From: JAHELQ01 sp964491915
Lineage (GTDB): Bacteria > Acidobacteriota > Aminicenantia > UBA2199
Reading direction: 5' to 3'
Assembly (NCBI GenBank): GCA_964491915.1
Contig: CAZBHS010000012.1
Location: 60,186-124,185, forward strand
DNA: 64,000 bases
In this document: positions 35,327-44,947 of the stretch, piece by piece
How positions within the stretch are numbered: position 1 is the first letter of the stretch
Layout of the letters: the number at the start of each line of letters is the position of its first letter
The notes under the pieces: generated by a model
Databases searched by the model: none
Told to the model about the DNA's origin: nothing
Seen by the model: the letters and a program-made list of their open reading frames with translations, nothing else
Translations under genes and position numbers: made by a program

Positions 35327-37642
35327 TTAGTAGAATGAAGGTCCAACTGCAAATCTAAATGCAAAATTAGAATCTTCAGGTCTTATAGTTCTGGGGTTGT
35401 ATGCGAAGATCAGTCTGAACGGTACATTGAGCATCGGCACGAAAATTTTCAACTCTGCGCCCAATGATGAGTAAAGATTGTTCGTGGTGATCGGCTGGCC
35501 CACATCATACGCGTTTCCAATGTCATAGTAGAAGATGAAGGAGAACTGCTGGTTCAGGGGGATGGCGTATTCGAAGTTGAGGAAGAAGGCCCTGTCGCCG
35601 CCAATGACTCTACCCTGTTCGTCTTTGGGTCCTAAACGGTAAATATCGAAGCCTCTGATGGAACGTTCGCCGCCTAAGAAGTACTTTTCGTAGAACGGCA
35701 AAATGCTGTCTCCGAATTTGTTGACTCCCTCGTACACCGCGTGGAAGCCAAAGGTATGGCGTCTGCGGTTTAGAGGGAAGAATTTGACAAATTCCACTTT
35801 GTATTTATGCAGATTGAAATCGCCTCCCAGAGGTCCGCCGGAGAATCGATAATTCAACAAGTATTTTGTACCTGAGGTGGGGAAAATGGGGGAATCCACT
35901 GTGGAGTAATAAATCGTGGGGGAGATGGAAGACATTGTCCGTTTTCCTTCCTGGTAATAGAAGTAGGAATAGGGGTTCATGAATTCGATATCTTCATAAA
36001 TCTCGCTGATCTCGATGCGTTCATAGCTGTAAACCATTGATGCGCCCCAGTATTTCCAGAAGCGGGCGGAGGTTTGCAGATTGAAGCCTTCACCGTTCCT
36101 GGTGTAGAGGAAGGGGTATCTCAACGACGATTTAAAGACATCGAAGCCGAAACTTGCCGGGAGGTCGAACACATAGGGTTCTGTAAACGCCAACCGGTAA
36201 GTCTTCGCCCTGGTTCCGCTCTGGATGTTCAACGCGAAGGTTTCGCCCATGCCCAGGAAGTTCTGGGTGGAGTAACCGGCGGCGACAAACCAACCGTCAT
36301 ACCCGCTATAACCCACCTGGAAGTTGATCATCTGGCGATTCATTTCTTCGACATCCACTTTGATGTTGATCTTATTCGGATCTTGGGGATCAGGTTTGAT
36401 GTCCGGCATTTTTTCGACCGTCACCAGGCCCAATTGTTTCATTCTGCGGATCGAATCTTCCAGGATGTTAATATTCAGGATTTTTCCCTCTTTCAGAAAC
36501 CATTCCCTGCGAATGACGTGATCCTTCGTGAATGTATTCCCGACGAATTCCAATTTTCCCAGGAAGACCAGGTCGTTTTCGACGAAATTCAGTGTCAGGT
36601 CCGCGGTTTTTTTAATGGGATCGAGATTTTCAGACGGGACGATCTGGCAGTAGAAGTAGCCAAGCGACCCGTACACTTTACGCATCTCTTCGATAAATTT
36701 ATTCCGCTTTTTCATGTTGTAGATCTGACCTTTTTTGATGGTGATAAATTTATTCAAAAAAACGGATCTGATAATTTTGTTTCCTGTGATGGTGATGTCG
36801 CCGGTTTTGTATTGAGGGCCTAGTTCCACCGGAATTGTGATACGCAGCATTTTGCGAATCTTACCGGCAATGTTGCGTTTCGGGTAGAGGGAAATTTTGG
36901 GGGAGCCGACTTTGGCTTCCAGGTATCCCTTTTCCTGCATTTTCAGTTTGATCTCTTCCAGGTCCTCGGCGATTTTCTCTTTGTTGTATACATCTTTTCC
37001 GCCGATAGTGGCAAACAATCCGTGGGGTTTGTTGTTTTTCATTCCCCGTTTCAGGAAGTTGGGGGACATCAGCGCGGGATCCAGGCCTTCGAACATGATC
37101 TCGCCGATTCTGGTTTTGGGACCATGATCGATATTTATTATAAGAGCCATACTATCACCGTCTAACTCGCTGGCAATATCGACCTTACCTTCGTTAAAGC
37201 CTTTTTCCTGTAACATGTCCTTGATAATCTGTTCGACTTTTTTTAGCTTGACCGGATTGAAGTGCGAAAAGGTTGTCAGGACAATGTTATTTTCTTGAAG
37301 TTTTTCGAGGATATCACTCTGCTTAATCTTTTTTCCCGTATTGTAGGTGATTTTCGAGATCATCATATTTTCGGTAACAATGATCTTGATCGTCATTCCC
37401 CCGGCCATTTCGTCCGTCTCGATACGGATGTTTTCAAAAAAACCAGTATTCCACAGTGATTTGAAGTCTTGTTTGAGTACTTTCTCTGAATAGATTCCAC
37501 CTACTTTCGATTTCATATAAAAAAGAATCGTATCCCGTGAGACTTTTTTATTGCCTTGTATGACAATTTTTTCAATGGTTGCCGCAGATAGAGCTATTTG
37601 CAAGCATAATAAAACCATTAAGACGATGATTATTTTTTTCAT
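35327..37642 (-). CDS. bamA: Outer-membrane protein assembly factor BamA
   Basis: The 771-residue protein inserts beta-barrels into the outer membrane. It has a signal peptide (residues 1-20), five POTRA domains (starting with IEKIVIQGNKKVSRDTI; the last near residue 330-400) and a 16-stranded barrel with the RGFDIYRLGP segment (the conserved RGF motif) and a terminal aromatic FY. GAGG lies 6 bp before the ATG at 37642; the frame continues to 37786 without a site. First gene of the minus-strand envelope operon. Confidence 0.95.
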   Translation of the reverse strand: MKKIIIVLMVLLCLQIALSAATIEKIVIQGNKKVSRDTILFYMKSKVGGIYSEKVLKQDFKSLWNTGFFENIRIETDEMAGGMTIKIIVTENMMISKITYNTGKKIKQSDILEKLQENNIVLTTFSHFNPVKLKKVEQIIKDMLQEKGFNEGKVDIASELDGDSMALIINIDHGPKTRIGEIMFEGLDPALMSPNFLKRGMKNNKPHGLFATIGGKDVYNKEKIAEDLEEIKLKMQEKGYLEAKVGSPKISLYPKRNIAGKIRKMLRITIPVELGPQYKTGDITITGNKIIRSVFLNKFITIKKGQIYNMKKRNKFIEEMRKVYGSLGYFYCQIVPSENLDPIKKTADLTLNFVENDLVFLGKLEFVGNTFTKDHVIRREWFLKEGKILNINILEDSIRRMKQLGLVTVEKMPDIKPDPQDPNKINIKVDVEEMNRQMINFQVGYSGYDGWFVAAGYSTQNFLGMGETFALNIQSGTRAKTYRLAFTEPYVFDLPASFGFDVFKSSLRYPFLYTRNGEGFNLQTSARFWKYWGASMVYSYERIEISEIYEDIEFMNPYSYFYYQEGKRTMSSISPTIYYSTVDSPIFPTSGTKYLLNYRFSGGPLGGDFNLHKYKVEFVKFFPLNRRRHTFGFHAVYEGVNKFGDSILPFYEKYFLGGERSIRGFDIYRLGPKDEQGRVIGGDRAFFLNFEYAIPLNQQFSFIFYYDIGNAYDVGQPITTNNLYSSLGAELKIFVPMLNVPFRLIFAYNPRTIRPEDSNFAFRFAVGPSFY

Positions 37643-37841
37643 TCCGAACCTCATTCTTAAAAACTGTTTTATATCACAATTCCAACCTAAATTCAATAAG
37701 TTTCCCACAATCGTTTCCCGGCGCGATACCCCGCGAGTTTCTAAAACTTTTTCAATAGAACCTAATTTCGGTACAAAAGCCGCCATAGATTATAATAGAC
37801 CTGGAATCCATCGAAAAAGTTTCAAATGTTCGCAATATAAA

Positions 37842-37871
37842 TTGACAACATCTGTGTTTTTTTTATATACT
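37842..37871 (+). promoter_or_regulatory. Promoter of CsgG-like gene
   Basis: TTGACA and TATACT with an 18-bp spacer, about 65 bp before the start codon at 37937. The TTGACA box is a full consensus. Confidence 0.7.
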
Positions 37872-37936
37872 ATATTTTCTAAGTTAAAAATGAAACAAGA
37901 TGGAATTTAGTTGTATGCAACATTAACTAGGAGGAA

Positions 37937-38659
37937 ATGATGAAAAGAACAATTCTATTCGTAGTGATGTTTTTATTGGTTCTGGGCTCTATGGTAGGTC
38001 TAGCCCAGGAAAAGCCCCGTGTCGGAGTTCTTCGCTTTACCAACGATACCTCCGCTGGATGGTGGTCCGGTAGCGTCGGTCGGGAATTGTCCGATATGCT
38101 AGGGGCTGAATTGGCTAACACAGGAGCTTTCCAGGTCCTGGAACGGCGGGAAATCGACGCCGTGTTGGGAGAGCAGGATTTAGGCGCTTCCGGCAGGATC
38201 AGCGAAGCCACAAAAGCTAAAATCGGAAACATCAAAGGGGCCAAATATTTAGTGGCCGGCACAGTGTCAGCTTTTGAAGCCAATACGTCCGGGGTCGGCG
38301 GCGGGATTGGTTTTAAAGGTGTCCGTTTGGGCGGTAAAAAACAGAAGGCCTATATTGCCATCGACGTGAAAGTCATTGATACCGAAACCGGCGAAATCGT
38401 CGATGCCCGCACTATCGAAGCCAATGCCAAATCCAAGGCCGTCAATGCCGGCGCATATATCAAAGGCTTCTCCATTGCCGGCGGCGCCCATAAAAAAACC
38501 CCGACAGGTAAAGCCATCAGAGCCTGCCTTCTTTATATCAGCGAGTATCTCGAGTGTTCACTGGTGAATGGCAAAGACCATAGCTGCATGGACAAATGGG
38601 ATAAAATGGATCGCAAAAGAAGGAAAAAAACCAAAGACAGTATCGATCTGGATATGTAA
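37937..38659 (+). CDS. CsgG/curli-assembly-like secreted protein
   Basis: The 240-residue protein has a signal peptide to about residue 23 and the CsgG-like domain: VGVLRFTNDTS, GRELSDMLGAELANTGAFQVLERREIDAVLGEQDL, then IKGAKYLVAGTVSAFE and AYIAIDVKVIDTETGEIVDAR. It lacks the lipidated cysteine of true CsgG, and the C-terminus is a charged lysine-rich tail. Such proteins often act in periplasmic or surface assembly. AGGAGG precedes two ATGs at 37937 and 37940. Confidence 0.8.
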   Translation: MMKRTILFVVMFLLVLGSMVGLAQEKPRVGVLRFTNDTSAGWWSGSVGRELSDMLGAELANTGAFQVLERREIDAVLGEQDLGASGRISEATKAKIGNIKGAKYLVAGTVSAFEANTSGVGGGIGFKGVRLGGKKQKAYIAIDVKVIDTETGEIVDARTIEANAKSKAVNAGAYIKGFSIAGGAHKKTPTGKAIRACLLYISEYLECSLVNGKDHSCMDKWDKMDRKRRKKTKDSIDLDM

Positions 38660-38678
38660 ACAAAAAGAAATACACAGC

Positions 38679-38700
38679 GAATCCCGGTTGACCGGGATTC
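38679..38700. terminator. 10-bp hairpin before radical SAM gene
   Basis: GAATCCCGGT and its complement (38679-38688 and 38691-38700) form a tight hairpin after the CsgG-like gene. No T run follows. Its loop holds the start of the -35 box of the next promoter, so folding and promoter use could interfere. Confidence 0.5.
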
Positions 38701-38717
38701 ACTCCTGGTAGTATAAT
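38688..38717 (+). promoter_or_regulatory. Promoter abutting radical SAM start (leaderless)
   Basis: TTGACC and TATAAT with an 18-bp spacer; the -10 box ends 6 bp before the ATG at 38724. No Shine-Dalgarno sequence is present. Confidence 0.55.
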
Positions 38718-38723
38718 TAATAA

Positions 38724-39665
38724 ATGAACAGTGTAAAACATGTATTCGGCCCCGTACCATCCCGTAGGTTGGGGATCTCTTTGGGCGTCGATTTAATCCC
38801 TTTCAAAACCTGCAGTCTGGATTGTATTTATTGTGAATGTGGAAAAACCACCAACCTCACTTTGGAACGGAGGAGTTATGTTCCGGTGGACGCCGTGTTG
38901 CGAGAGGTGAAAAAAGCGGTTGAGGGTAATCAGTACATTGAGTACATTACTTTTTCCGGTTCCGGCGAGCCGACGCTGAGTAAAGATATCGGCGCCGTAA
39001 TCGAGGGCATCAAGGGGATAACCGACATCCCTGTGGCGGTGTTGACCAACGGAACGTTGTTATTTATGGACGACGTGCAAGAGGCCCTCTTGGCCGCGGA
39101 CTTGGTTTTGCCCTCATTGGACGCCGCCACTCCTGAATCGTTCGCTGAAATCAACCGCCCCCACGAAAGTCTGAAGTTGGAACAAATAATCCAGGGGCTC
39201 GTCAGGTTTTCTTCCCGTTTTACCGGCCAATTATGGGTCGAGGTCTTCATCGTCGCCGGCGTCAATGACAATGACCGCGAACTCGATCAACTGCATGGGA
39301 TTTTGAAGCAAATCAACCCCACCCGTATCCAACTGAATAGCCTGGACAGGCCTCCGGCGTACGAAAATGTGCTTCCAGTGGATACAAGAGTCTTGCGGGA
39401 CATTGAAACGAGATGGAGCGATCTACCGGTGGAAGTGATCAAAAGAGTGCGGGAGCGGGGAGAGATCGCCGCTTTCAGCCGTAACCTGGAGAATAGCATT
39501 CTCAACACCGTCCAGCGCCGTCCATTGACCATCGAGGACCTGGTGACATTGACAGGGAAAAGGCAGGTGGAATTGCTTAAATACATCGATATATTAGAGA
39601 AAGAGAAAAAAATCTGCGCCAGAATCGTCGGCAACCACATATTCTACGCATCCGAAAACCAGTAA
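38724..39665 (+). CDS. Radical SAM protein, TYW1-like
   Basis: The 313-residue protein begins GPVPSRRLGISLGVDL and has the CSLDCIYCECG cluster motif, then GSGEPTL. This is the conserved bacterial/archaeal family related to wyosine-synthesis TYW1 radical SAM domains, whose bacterial role is undefined. The C-terminal 60 residues look like a winged-helix segment (RPLTIEDLVTLTGKRQVE). It is followed after 13 bp by the aldehyde dehydrogenase gene. The promoter geometry suggests a leaderless start. Confidence 0.9.
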   Translation: MNSVKHVFGPVPSRRLGISLGVDLIPFKTCSLDCIYCECGKTTNLTLERRSYVPVDAVLREVKKAVEGNQYIEYITFSGSGEPTLSKDIGAVIEGIKGITDIPVAVLTNGTLLFMDDVQEALLAADLVLPSLDAATPESFAEINRPHESLKLEQIIQGLVRFSSRFTGQLWVEVFIVAGVNDNDRELDQLHGILKQINPTRIQLNSLDRPPAYENVLPVDTRVLRDIETRWSDLPVEVIKRVRERGEIAAFSRNLENSILNTVQRRPLTIEDLVTLTGKRQVELLKYIDILEKEKKICARIVGNHIFYASENQ

Positions 39666-39678
39666 TTGGAGGAAACAA

Positions 39679-41046
39679 ATGCCTATGGACGTGATGAATC
39701 CGGCCACCGGAGAAATGATAAAAACATATGACACCCTGTCCGTAGGGGAGGTCAGCGACATTATCGGCAAAGCCGACGAGGCCCACGCTCTTTGGCGCGG
39801 CACAACGTTCGCCCATCGCGGGCATTTGTTGAAACGGGCGGCTCAGGTATTGAGAGACAATGTTGACGAGTATGCCGAATTAATGGCTCTGGAAATGGGG
39901 AAACCCATCATCGAAGGCCGGGCTGAGACACTTAAATGCGCCTGGGTGTGTGATTATTACGCGGATAACGCCGAAGGGTTTTTGACCTCTGAATATATCG
40001 ATACCGACGCTTCAAAGAGCTTTGTCTCGTTTCAACCGTTGGGTGTCGTGTTGGCGGTGATGCCCTGGAACTTTCCCTTTTGGCAGGTGTTCCGTTTCGC
40101 GGCGCCGGCATTGATGGCGGGGAACGCCGGGATACTGAAACACGCCTCCAATGTCCCCGGTTGCGCCCTGGCCATCGAAGATGTCTTCAAAAAAGCCGGA
40201 TTCCCGGCAAACATTTTCCGCACTCTATTGATCGGTAGCGAGATGGTGGACCGGGTGATCGAGCATCCGTCGGTCCGGGCCGTGACCCTGACCGGCAGTA
40301 CGCCGGCGGGAAAGGCTGTGGCGGCGAAGGCCGGTTCGGTGCTGAAGAAAACGGTCCTGGAATTAGGTGGCAGCGATCCCTACGTCGTATTGGAAGACGC
40401 CGATTTGGAGGCAACGGTCGCCTCCTGCGTGGTCAGTCGTTTGCTCAATTCAGGCCAGAGTTGCATCGCCGCCAAGCGGTTCATCGTTGTGGAGAAGGTT
40501 CTGCGGACATTCGAAGAATTGTTTGTGAAAAAAATGGCGGCCCAAAAAATGGGAGATCCTCTGGACGAAACCGTAAATATCGGACCCCAGGCCCGTCACG
40601 ACCTGCGCGACGATCTACACCGGCAGGTGGATGAAAGCGTGAACATGGGCGCGAAGTGTTTGTTGGGCGGCGAGATTCCCTCCGGCAAAGGCGCTTACTA
40701 TCCCCCCACGGTTCTCGCCAATGTCAAAAAAGGAATGCCCGCTTATGATGAAGAGCTGTTCGGGCCGGTTGCCGCCATCATTCCGGTGAAAGATGAAGCG
40801 GAGGCTATAAAAGTGGCCAACGATTCGATCTTCGGCCTGGGAGCCGCGATATTTTCGAGAGATGTGACGCGGGCGCAGCAATTGGCTGAGAAAGAAATCC
40901 AGGCGGGAAGTTGTTTTGTCAATACATTCGTCAAATCCGATCCCCGTCTTCCCTTCGGCGGAATCAAAGAGAGCGGTTATGGCCGTGAGCTCTCCCATTT
41001 CGGTATCAAGGAATTCGTGAATATCAAAACCGTTTACATAAAGTAG
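39679..41046 (+). CDS. Aldehyde dehydrogenase, succinate-semialdehyde type
   Basis: The 455-residue NAD(P)-dependent enzyme oxidises an aldehyde to an acid. It has PWNFPFWQVFR, the GSTPAGKAVAA cofactor loop, LELGGSDPYVV with the general-base Glu, and NSGQSCIA with the catalytic Cys. These residues and its short length match the succinate-semialdehyde dehydrogenase-like subgroup. A GGAGG site lies 8 bp before the ATG. It may be co-transcribed with the radical SAM gene, 13 bp upstream. Confidence 0.92.
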   Translation: MPMDVMNPATGEMIKTYDTLSVGEVSDIIGKADEAHALWRGTTFAHRGHLLKRAAQVLRDNVDEYAELMALEMGKPIIEGRAETLKCAWVCDYYADNAEGFLTSEYIDTDASKSFVSFQPLGVVLAVMPWNFPFWQVFRFAAPALMAGNAGILKHASNVPGCALAIEDVFKKAGFPANIFRTLLIGSEMVDRVIEHPSVRAVTLTGSTPAGKAVAAKAGSVLKKTVLELGGSDPYVVLEDADLEATVASCVVSRLLNSGQSCIAAKRFIVVEKVLRTFEELFVKKMAAQKMGDPLDETVNIGPQARHDLRDDLHRQVDESVNMGAKCLLGGEIPSGKGAYYPPTVLANVKKGMPAYDEELFGPVAAIIPVKDEAEAIKVANDSIFGLGAAIFSRDVTRAQQLAEKEIQAGSCFVNTFVKSDPRLPFGGIKESGYGRELSHFGIKEFVNIKTVYIK

Positions 41047-41230
41047 AATTACTTCAGCGGCTGCAAGCGGACACCCGGGCAGTCGCTGCAAGTCCCTTCG
41101 ATTCCATCAATATCTGGGCGTTCTCTCCGTCTGTATAAATATAGCCGGTGGCGGGTCCATGCTGCCAATCGATCTTATTCAAAATGGAATTTCCATTGTA
41201 GCAATTCAAGAAAAAAATCACAACTGAATT

Positions 41231-42739
41231 TTACGCTGCGATAGATTTTTTCTCTTCTAGATAGGGAAGAAAGGGGATCAATGCCATCGCCGGAATGGCG
41301 GCCGCAAAACTGATGCCGAAGAGCCAGGCGTAGCCGAACGCGCCTGCGATGAATCCGCTGATGACGCCGGCGAAAAGTCCGGTGAGATTCATCAATCCCG
41401 AGCCGATGGCGTAATGGGCGGCTTTGAATTCCTTATGGCAAATCCGCATCAAGTAGGTCATCAAAACGGCGGTCCCCAGCCCGCTGGCGAATTGATCGAA
41501 TCCATGCACAGCAGCGGTGAACGCCAGATTGGCGGCGCCGATACCCACCACCTCTTCCGCCCCCTGGTTCAATTTCAAGAAATCCGCCAGATGAATAGCC
41601 AGCACCATATATATAACGTTGGTGAAATTCTGCGCCATAATGAACGGCCAAATCACCTTCTTCAACGAGAACTTCGATATGGCCCATCCCCCCAGCAGCG
41701 CGCCGGCGATGGAGGCCGGAAGTCCCACAAGGCCGCTGATCCAGCCGTAATGAATCTTGATGCCCAGATCGACGATAAACGGCGACACCATATGGGCCAA
41801 TGTCCATTCCCCCGCCCGCAAAAGGATGATGAAGGCCAGGATAATCGAAACTTTGTCCCGTTCCATAAAGTAAATAAAAGCTTTACCATAATAGGAATCC
41901 GGGTCTCTGAACAACCACTCCTTGATACGCCGGCGAAAAATCCCCAGCAACACCAGACCCGCCAGCAAGATAAACGCCACCCATTCGGCGAAGCCTATCT
42001 CTTTGAGCAGTGGAAATCCCGCTTCCAACCCGCCGTAAAAATCGGTCTCGAAAAAATGACGGATCCCTAAAATCGCCATGACGGCGGCTATGATCATCGC
42101 CACGGCCCTGGGCTTGTACAGTCTCCCAAATAGCAATCCCGCGGGTTTGTCGATGATTTCCACCTCAGCCAGGAAAAATAGATGGTACACCAAAAACAAC
42201 CCGAATAAAATCGCGGCGGAAATAAACGCCAGAGTCCAACCGGCCGTGACGCCGATGGTGACAATCACGCCGTTGCCCGTCAACCAGGCCACCCGGTAAG
42301 CCATGGTGCGGTAGCCCACGAATTTCGCCTGCCCCTCCGAATCCAAGGCCTCCATATAATACCCGTCGATGGCGATATCGTGGGTGGCGGCAATGAAGGA
42401 ACCGATAAAAAACAACACCGCGATGGCCTGCACATTGAACGTCAATGGAGCGAACATGGCAGCCAACACCATCATCACCACCAACAACGATTGCATCGCC
42501 AACAACCAGCGTCGCTTCGAACTGTACTCGTCCACCTGCGGACCCCAGAGAAACTTGATGATCCACGGCAATCCGAACAGGGAGGTCAATCCGATTGATT
42601 TAAGGTCCACCCCCATATCCCGGAAAAACACAGAGGAGACGGAGCGGATGATAGAGTAGGGGAATCCCTCCGTGAAGTAGGTGGTGAACGACCAGATATA
42701 GGGACTTGACATAAACGTTTTCTTTTTTTTAGGTTGCAT
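41231..42739 (-). CDS. AmpG-like MFS permease
   Basis: The 502-residue protein has about 12-14 TM segments. The N-terminus (YFTEGFPYSIIRS, then the GLPWIIKFLWGPQVDEYSSKRRWL loop) is the pattern of AmpG-type permeases, which import muropeptides released during peptidoglycan turnover. Two long loops near residues 250-290 may be insertions. AGGA lies 8 bp before the ATG. Transport of another solute cannot be excluded. Confidence 0.85.
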   Translation of the reverse strand: MQPKKKKTFMSSPYIWSFTTYFTEGFPYSIIRSVSSVFFRDMGVDLKSIGLTSLFGLPWIIKFLWGPQVDEYSSKRRWLLAMQSLLVVMMVLAAMFAPLTFNVQAIAVLFFIGSFIAATHDIAIDGYYMEALDSEGQAKFVGYRTMAYRVAWLTGNGVIVTIGVTAGWTLAFISAAILFGLFLVYHLFFLAEVEIIDKPAGLLFGRLYKPRAVAMIIAAVMAILGIRHFFETDFYGGLEAGFPLLKEIGFAEWVAFILLAGLVLLGIFRRRIKEWLFRDPDSYYGKAFIYFMERDKVSIILAFIILLRAGEWTLAHMVSPFIVDLGIKIHYGWISGLVGLPASIAGALLGGWAISKFSLKKVIWPFIMAQNFTNVIYMVLAIHLADFLKLNQGAEEVVGIGAANLAFTAAVHGFDQFASGLGTAVLMTYLMRICHKEFKAAHYAIGSGLMNLTGLFAGVISGFIAGAFGYAWLFGISFAAAIPAMALIPFLPYLEEKKSIAA

Positions 42740-42841
42740 TCATTTTTTCCTGGGTAGCGCGAATAGAAATTATAACAGCATTGGTTTCCCGGTTCAAATG
42801 ACAGGCAGATAAAAAAATTGTCAACCGGTAGAATTTTTTCC

Positions 42842-42870
42842 TTGACAATACTTAAATGAAAAAATATACT
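42842..42870 (+). promoter_or_regulatory. Promoter of gatED
   Basis: Consensus TTGACA and TATACT with a 17-bp spacer, about 90 bp before the gatE start. The transcript leader is about 80 nt, and I see no riboswitch-like fold in it. Confidence 0.75.
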
Positions 42871-42958
42871 GGTATTTATTCTTTTTCCCATCGGTTTTTT
42901 TCCGAAAACCGCATGAAATAGAACAAACAAAGGTTTTTTGAATGTGAGGATGATAAAT

Positions 42959-44947
42959 ATGAATACTAAGGAAAACGAACCTTTCAATCCCGAAACGAAT
43001 TACCAGAACACCAAAAAACAAGTGGGATACGTCTCAAAAAAAGAGGCGACCCGCGCCACATACGAGGGACTGGGATTTAAATGCGGACTTGAAATTCACC
43101 AGCAATTGCTGACAAAAAAGAAACTCTTTTGCCGTTGCCCCGCGGGTCTATACAATGACAAGAGTGATTTCGACGCCGAAATCGTTCGTCATATGCGGCC
43201 CACCTTGAGTGAACTTGGCGAATACGACGGCACGGCCCTCATGGAGTTCAGAACAAAAAAGAATATTTTCTATCATATCAAGAACGAAACCGCCTGTACC
43301 TATGAAATCGACGACACCCCGCCGTTCTCTTTGAACCGGGAAGCTCTCGAACGGGCCGTCAAAGTCTCCCTATTGTTGAATTTAAGTATTGTGGGCGAGT
43401 TTCACATCACCCGTAAGCAATATCTTGACGGCAGTATCCCCACCGGTTTTCAGAGAACCGGTATCATTGGTATCGAAGGGGAAATCCCCCTAAAAAATAA
43501 AAAAGTTCGTATCATCCAGCTCAGTCTGGAAGAGGACTCCTGCCGCGAAGTGTCCGACATCGGCCATGATCGCGTCTACACCACCGATCGTTTGGGCATG
43601 CCCCTCATCGAGACCGTGACCTATCCCGACATGCTCACTCCCGACGAAGCGGCGGAAGCGGGACAATACTTGCGCTTTCTGGCCCGTAGCACAGGCGTGG
43701 TACGCACCGGCATGGGGGCCGCCCGCCAGGATGTCAATGTCAGCGTCACCGGCGGCCGGCGAGTGGAAATAAAAGGCGTGGCACATATCCAATGGATTCC
43801 CCGCCTCACCCACAACGAAGCGTTCCGCCAATGGGCCTTGTTGCAGATTCGCGACCAGTTAAAGGAGCGGATCAAAAAGACCGACGATTGGAAGCTCTCC
43901 TGGAAGCCCATCCCCCTGGATTCCATCGGCATTGACCGACTGCCGTGCAAAATCCCGCTGGAAGACGGTTACCGCTTGATTGCCGTCAACTTGCCGCAAT
44001 TCAAAGGCATGCTCTCCTACTTCACCCAGCCGGGCCAGATGTTCGCCAACGAGCTGGAGGACCGCCTCAAAGTCATCGCCTGCCTCGAACGGCCCAACAT
44101 GCTCCATTCCGAAGCGTTCGATGAAGCAGCCAAAGCATTTGATTTTGCCCCCGTCAAAAAACTCCTGGGCAGCGGCGACAACGACGCTCAGCTCATTGTC
44201 TGGGGTCCCGAAGCCGACATCCCCACAGCGATCGAGACCATCGAGGAACGCTGCCAATTGGCCTTCGACGGCGTGCCCAATGAAACCAGAAAATCCTTGA
44301 AAGACGGCACCACAATCTTCGAACGCGTACTCCCCGGACCGGACCGTATGTACCCCGACACCGACTCGCCCCCCATCGCCATTAGCGGAGAAAAAATCGA
44401 AACCATCCGCAAAGAATTACCGGATACGGTGCGCAACCGCGTCAACCGCATGCTGGATTGGAACATCCCCGCCGACACCTACACCTACATCCTCAAACGC
44501 AACCTCTTCCCGGTGCTGGAAAAACTCATCGAAGAATTCGACGAATGCCCGGTCTTCGCCGGCACCCTCATCGGCCACAACCTCAAGAGTATCGAAGGCA
44601 GACTGGTCTCCGACAACCCCTTCGATTATACCAAAATCCACAACCTGTTCGCCTTTGTCCAGGAACGAAAACTGGAAAAAGAGATCATCAAATATATGTT
44701 GCCGGTGCTCTACCAGCATCCCAACATGGACCTCGAATCGGTCCTCACCACAGCCAATTACAGAAAACACACCAAAGAGCAGATCCTGGCCGACCTACCG
44801 GTGTTAAAAGCCAAATACCAGGAGATCCGCACCTCATCCGACCCCGAAGCCGAAACCCGCTGGCTCATGGGGCAATTGAGACCCCTGGCGGTGGGCAATA
44901 TTGACTTACGGGAACTCAAAGACCTGGTGAATGGAGGCAAGCAATGA
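42959..44947 (+). CDS. gatE: Glu-tRNA(Gln) amidotransferase subunit E
   Basis: GatE activates Glu-tRNA(Gln) by phosphorylation and accepts ammonia to form Gln-tRNA(Gln). The 662-residue protein has the GLEIHQQLLTKKKLFCRCP start, the GatB-like catalytic core with RKQYLDGSIPTGFQRT, and an inserted GAD domain (about residues 330-440) that marks GatE and is absent in GatB. The C-terminal YqeY-like helical domain is complete. The ATG at 42959 is 9 bp after GAGG. It overlaps gatD by ATGA. GatE is typical of Archaea, so its presence here is notable. Confidence 0.93.
   Translation: MNTKENEPFNPETNYQNTKKQVGYVSKKEATRATYEGLGFKCGLEIHQQLLTKKKLFCRCPAGLYNDKSDFDAEIVRHMRPTLSELGEYDGTALMEFRTKKNIFYHIKNETACTYEIDDTPPFSLNREALERAVKVSLLLNLSIVGEFHITRKQYLDGSIPTGFQRTGIIGIEGEIPLKNKKVRIIQLSLEEDSCREVSDIGHDRVYTTDRLGMPLIETVTYPDMLTPDEAAEAGQYLRFLARSTGVVRTGMGAARQDVNVSVTGGRRVEIKGVAHIQWIPRLTHNEAFRQWALLQIRDQLKERIKKTDDWKLSWKPIPLDSIGIDRLPCKIPLEDGYRLIAVNLPQFKGMLSYFTQPGQMFANELEDRLKVIACLERPNMLHSEAFDEAAKAFDFAPVKKLLGSGDNDAQLIVWGPEADIPTAIETIEERCQLAFDGVPNETRKSLKDGTTIFERVLPGPDRMYPDTDSPPIAISGEKIETIRKELPDTVRNRVNRMLDWNIPADTYTYILKRNLFPVLEKLIEEFDECPVFAGTLIGHNLKSIEGRLVSDNPFDYTKIHNLFAFVQERKLEKEIIKYMLPVLYQHPNMDLESVLTTANYRKHTKEQILADLPVLKAKYQEIRTSSDPEAETRWLMGQLRPLAVGNIDLRELKDLVNGGKQ

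Noticed and set aside
41054..41221. Possible 55-residue frame on the minus strand after the AmpG-like gene
   Set aside because: Reads open from a GTG with a protein-like composition but has no ribosome binding site and no recognised family; kept only as a note. The rest of 41047-41230 shows nothing.
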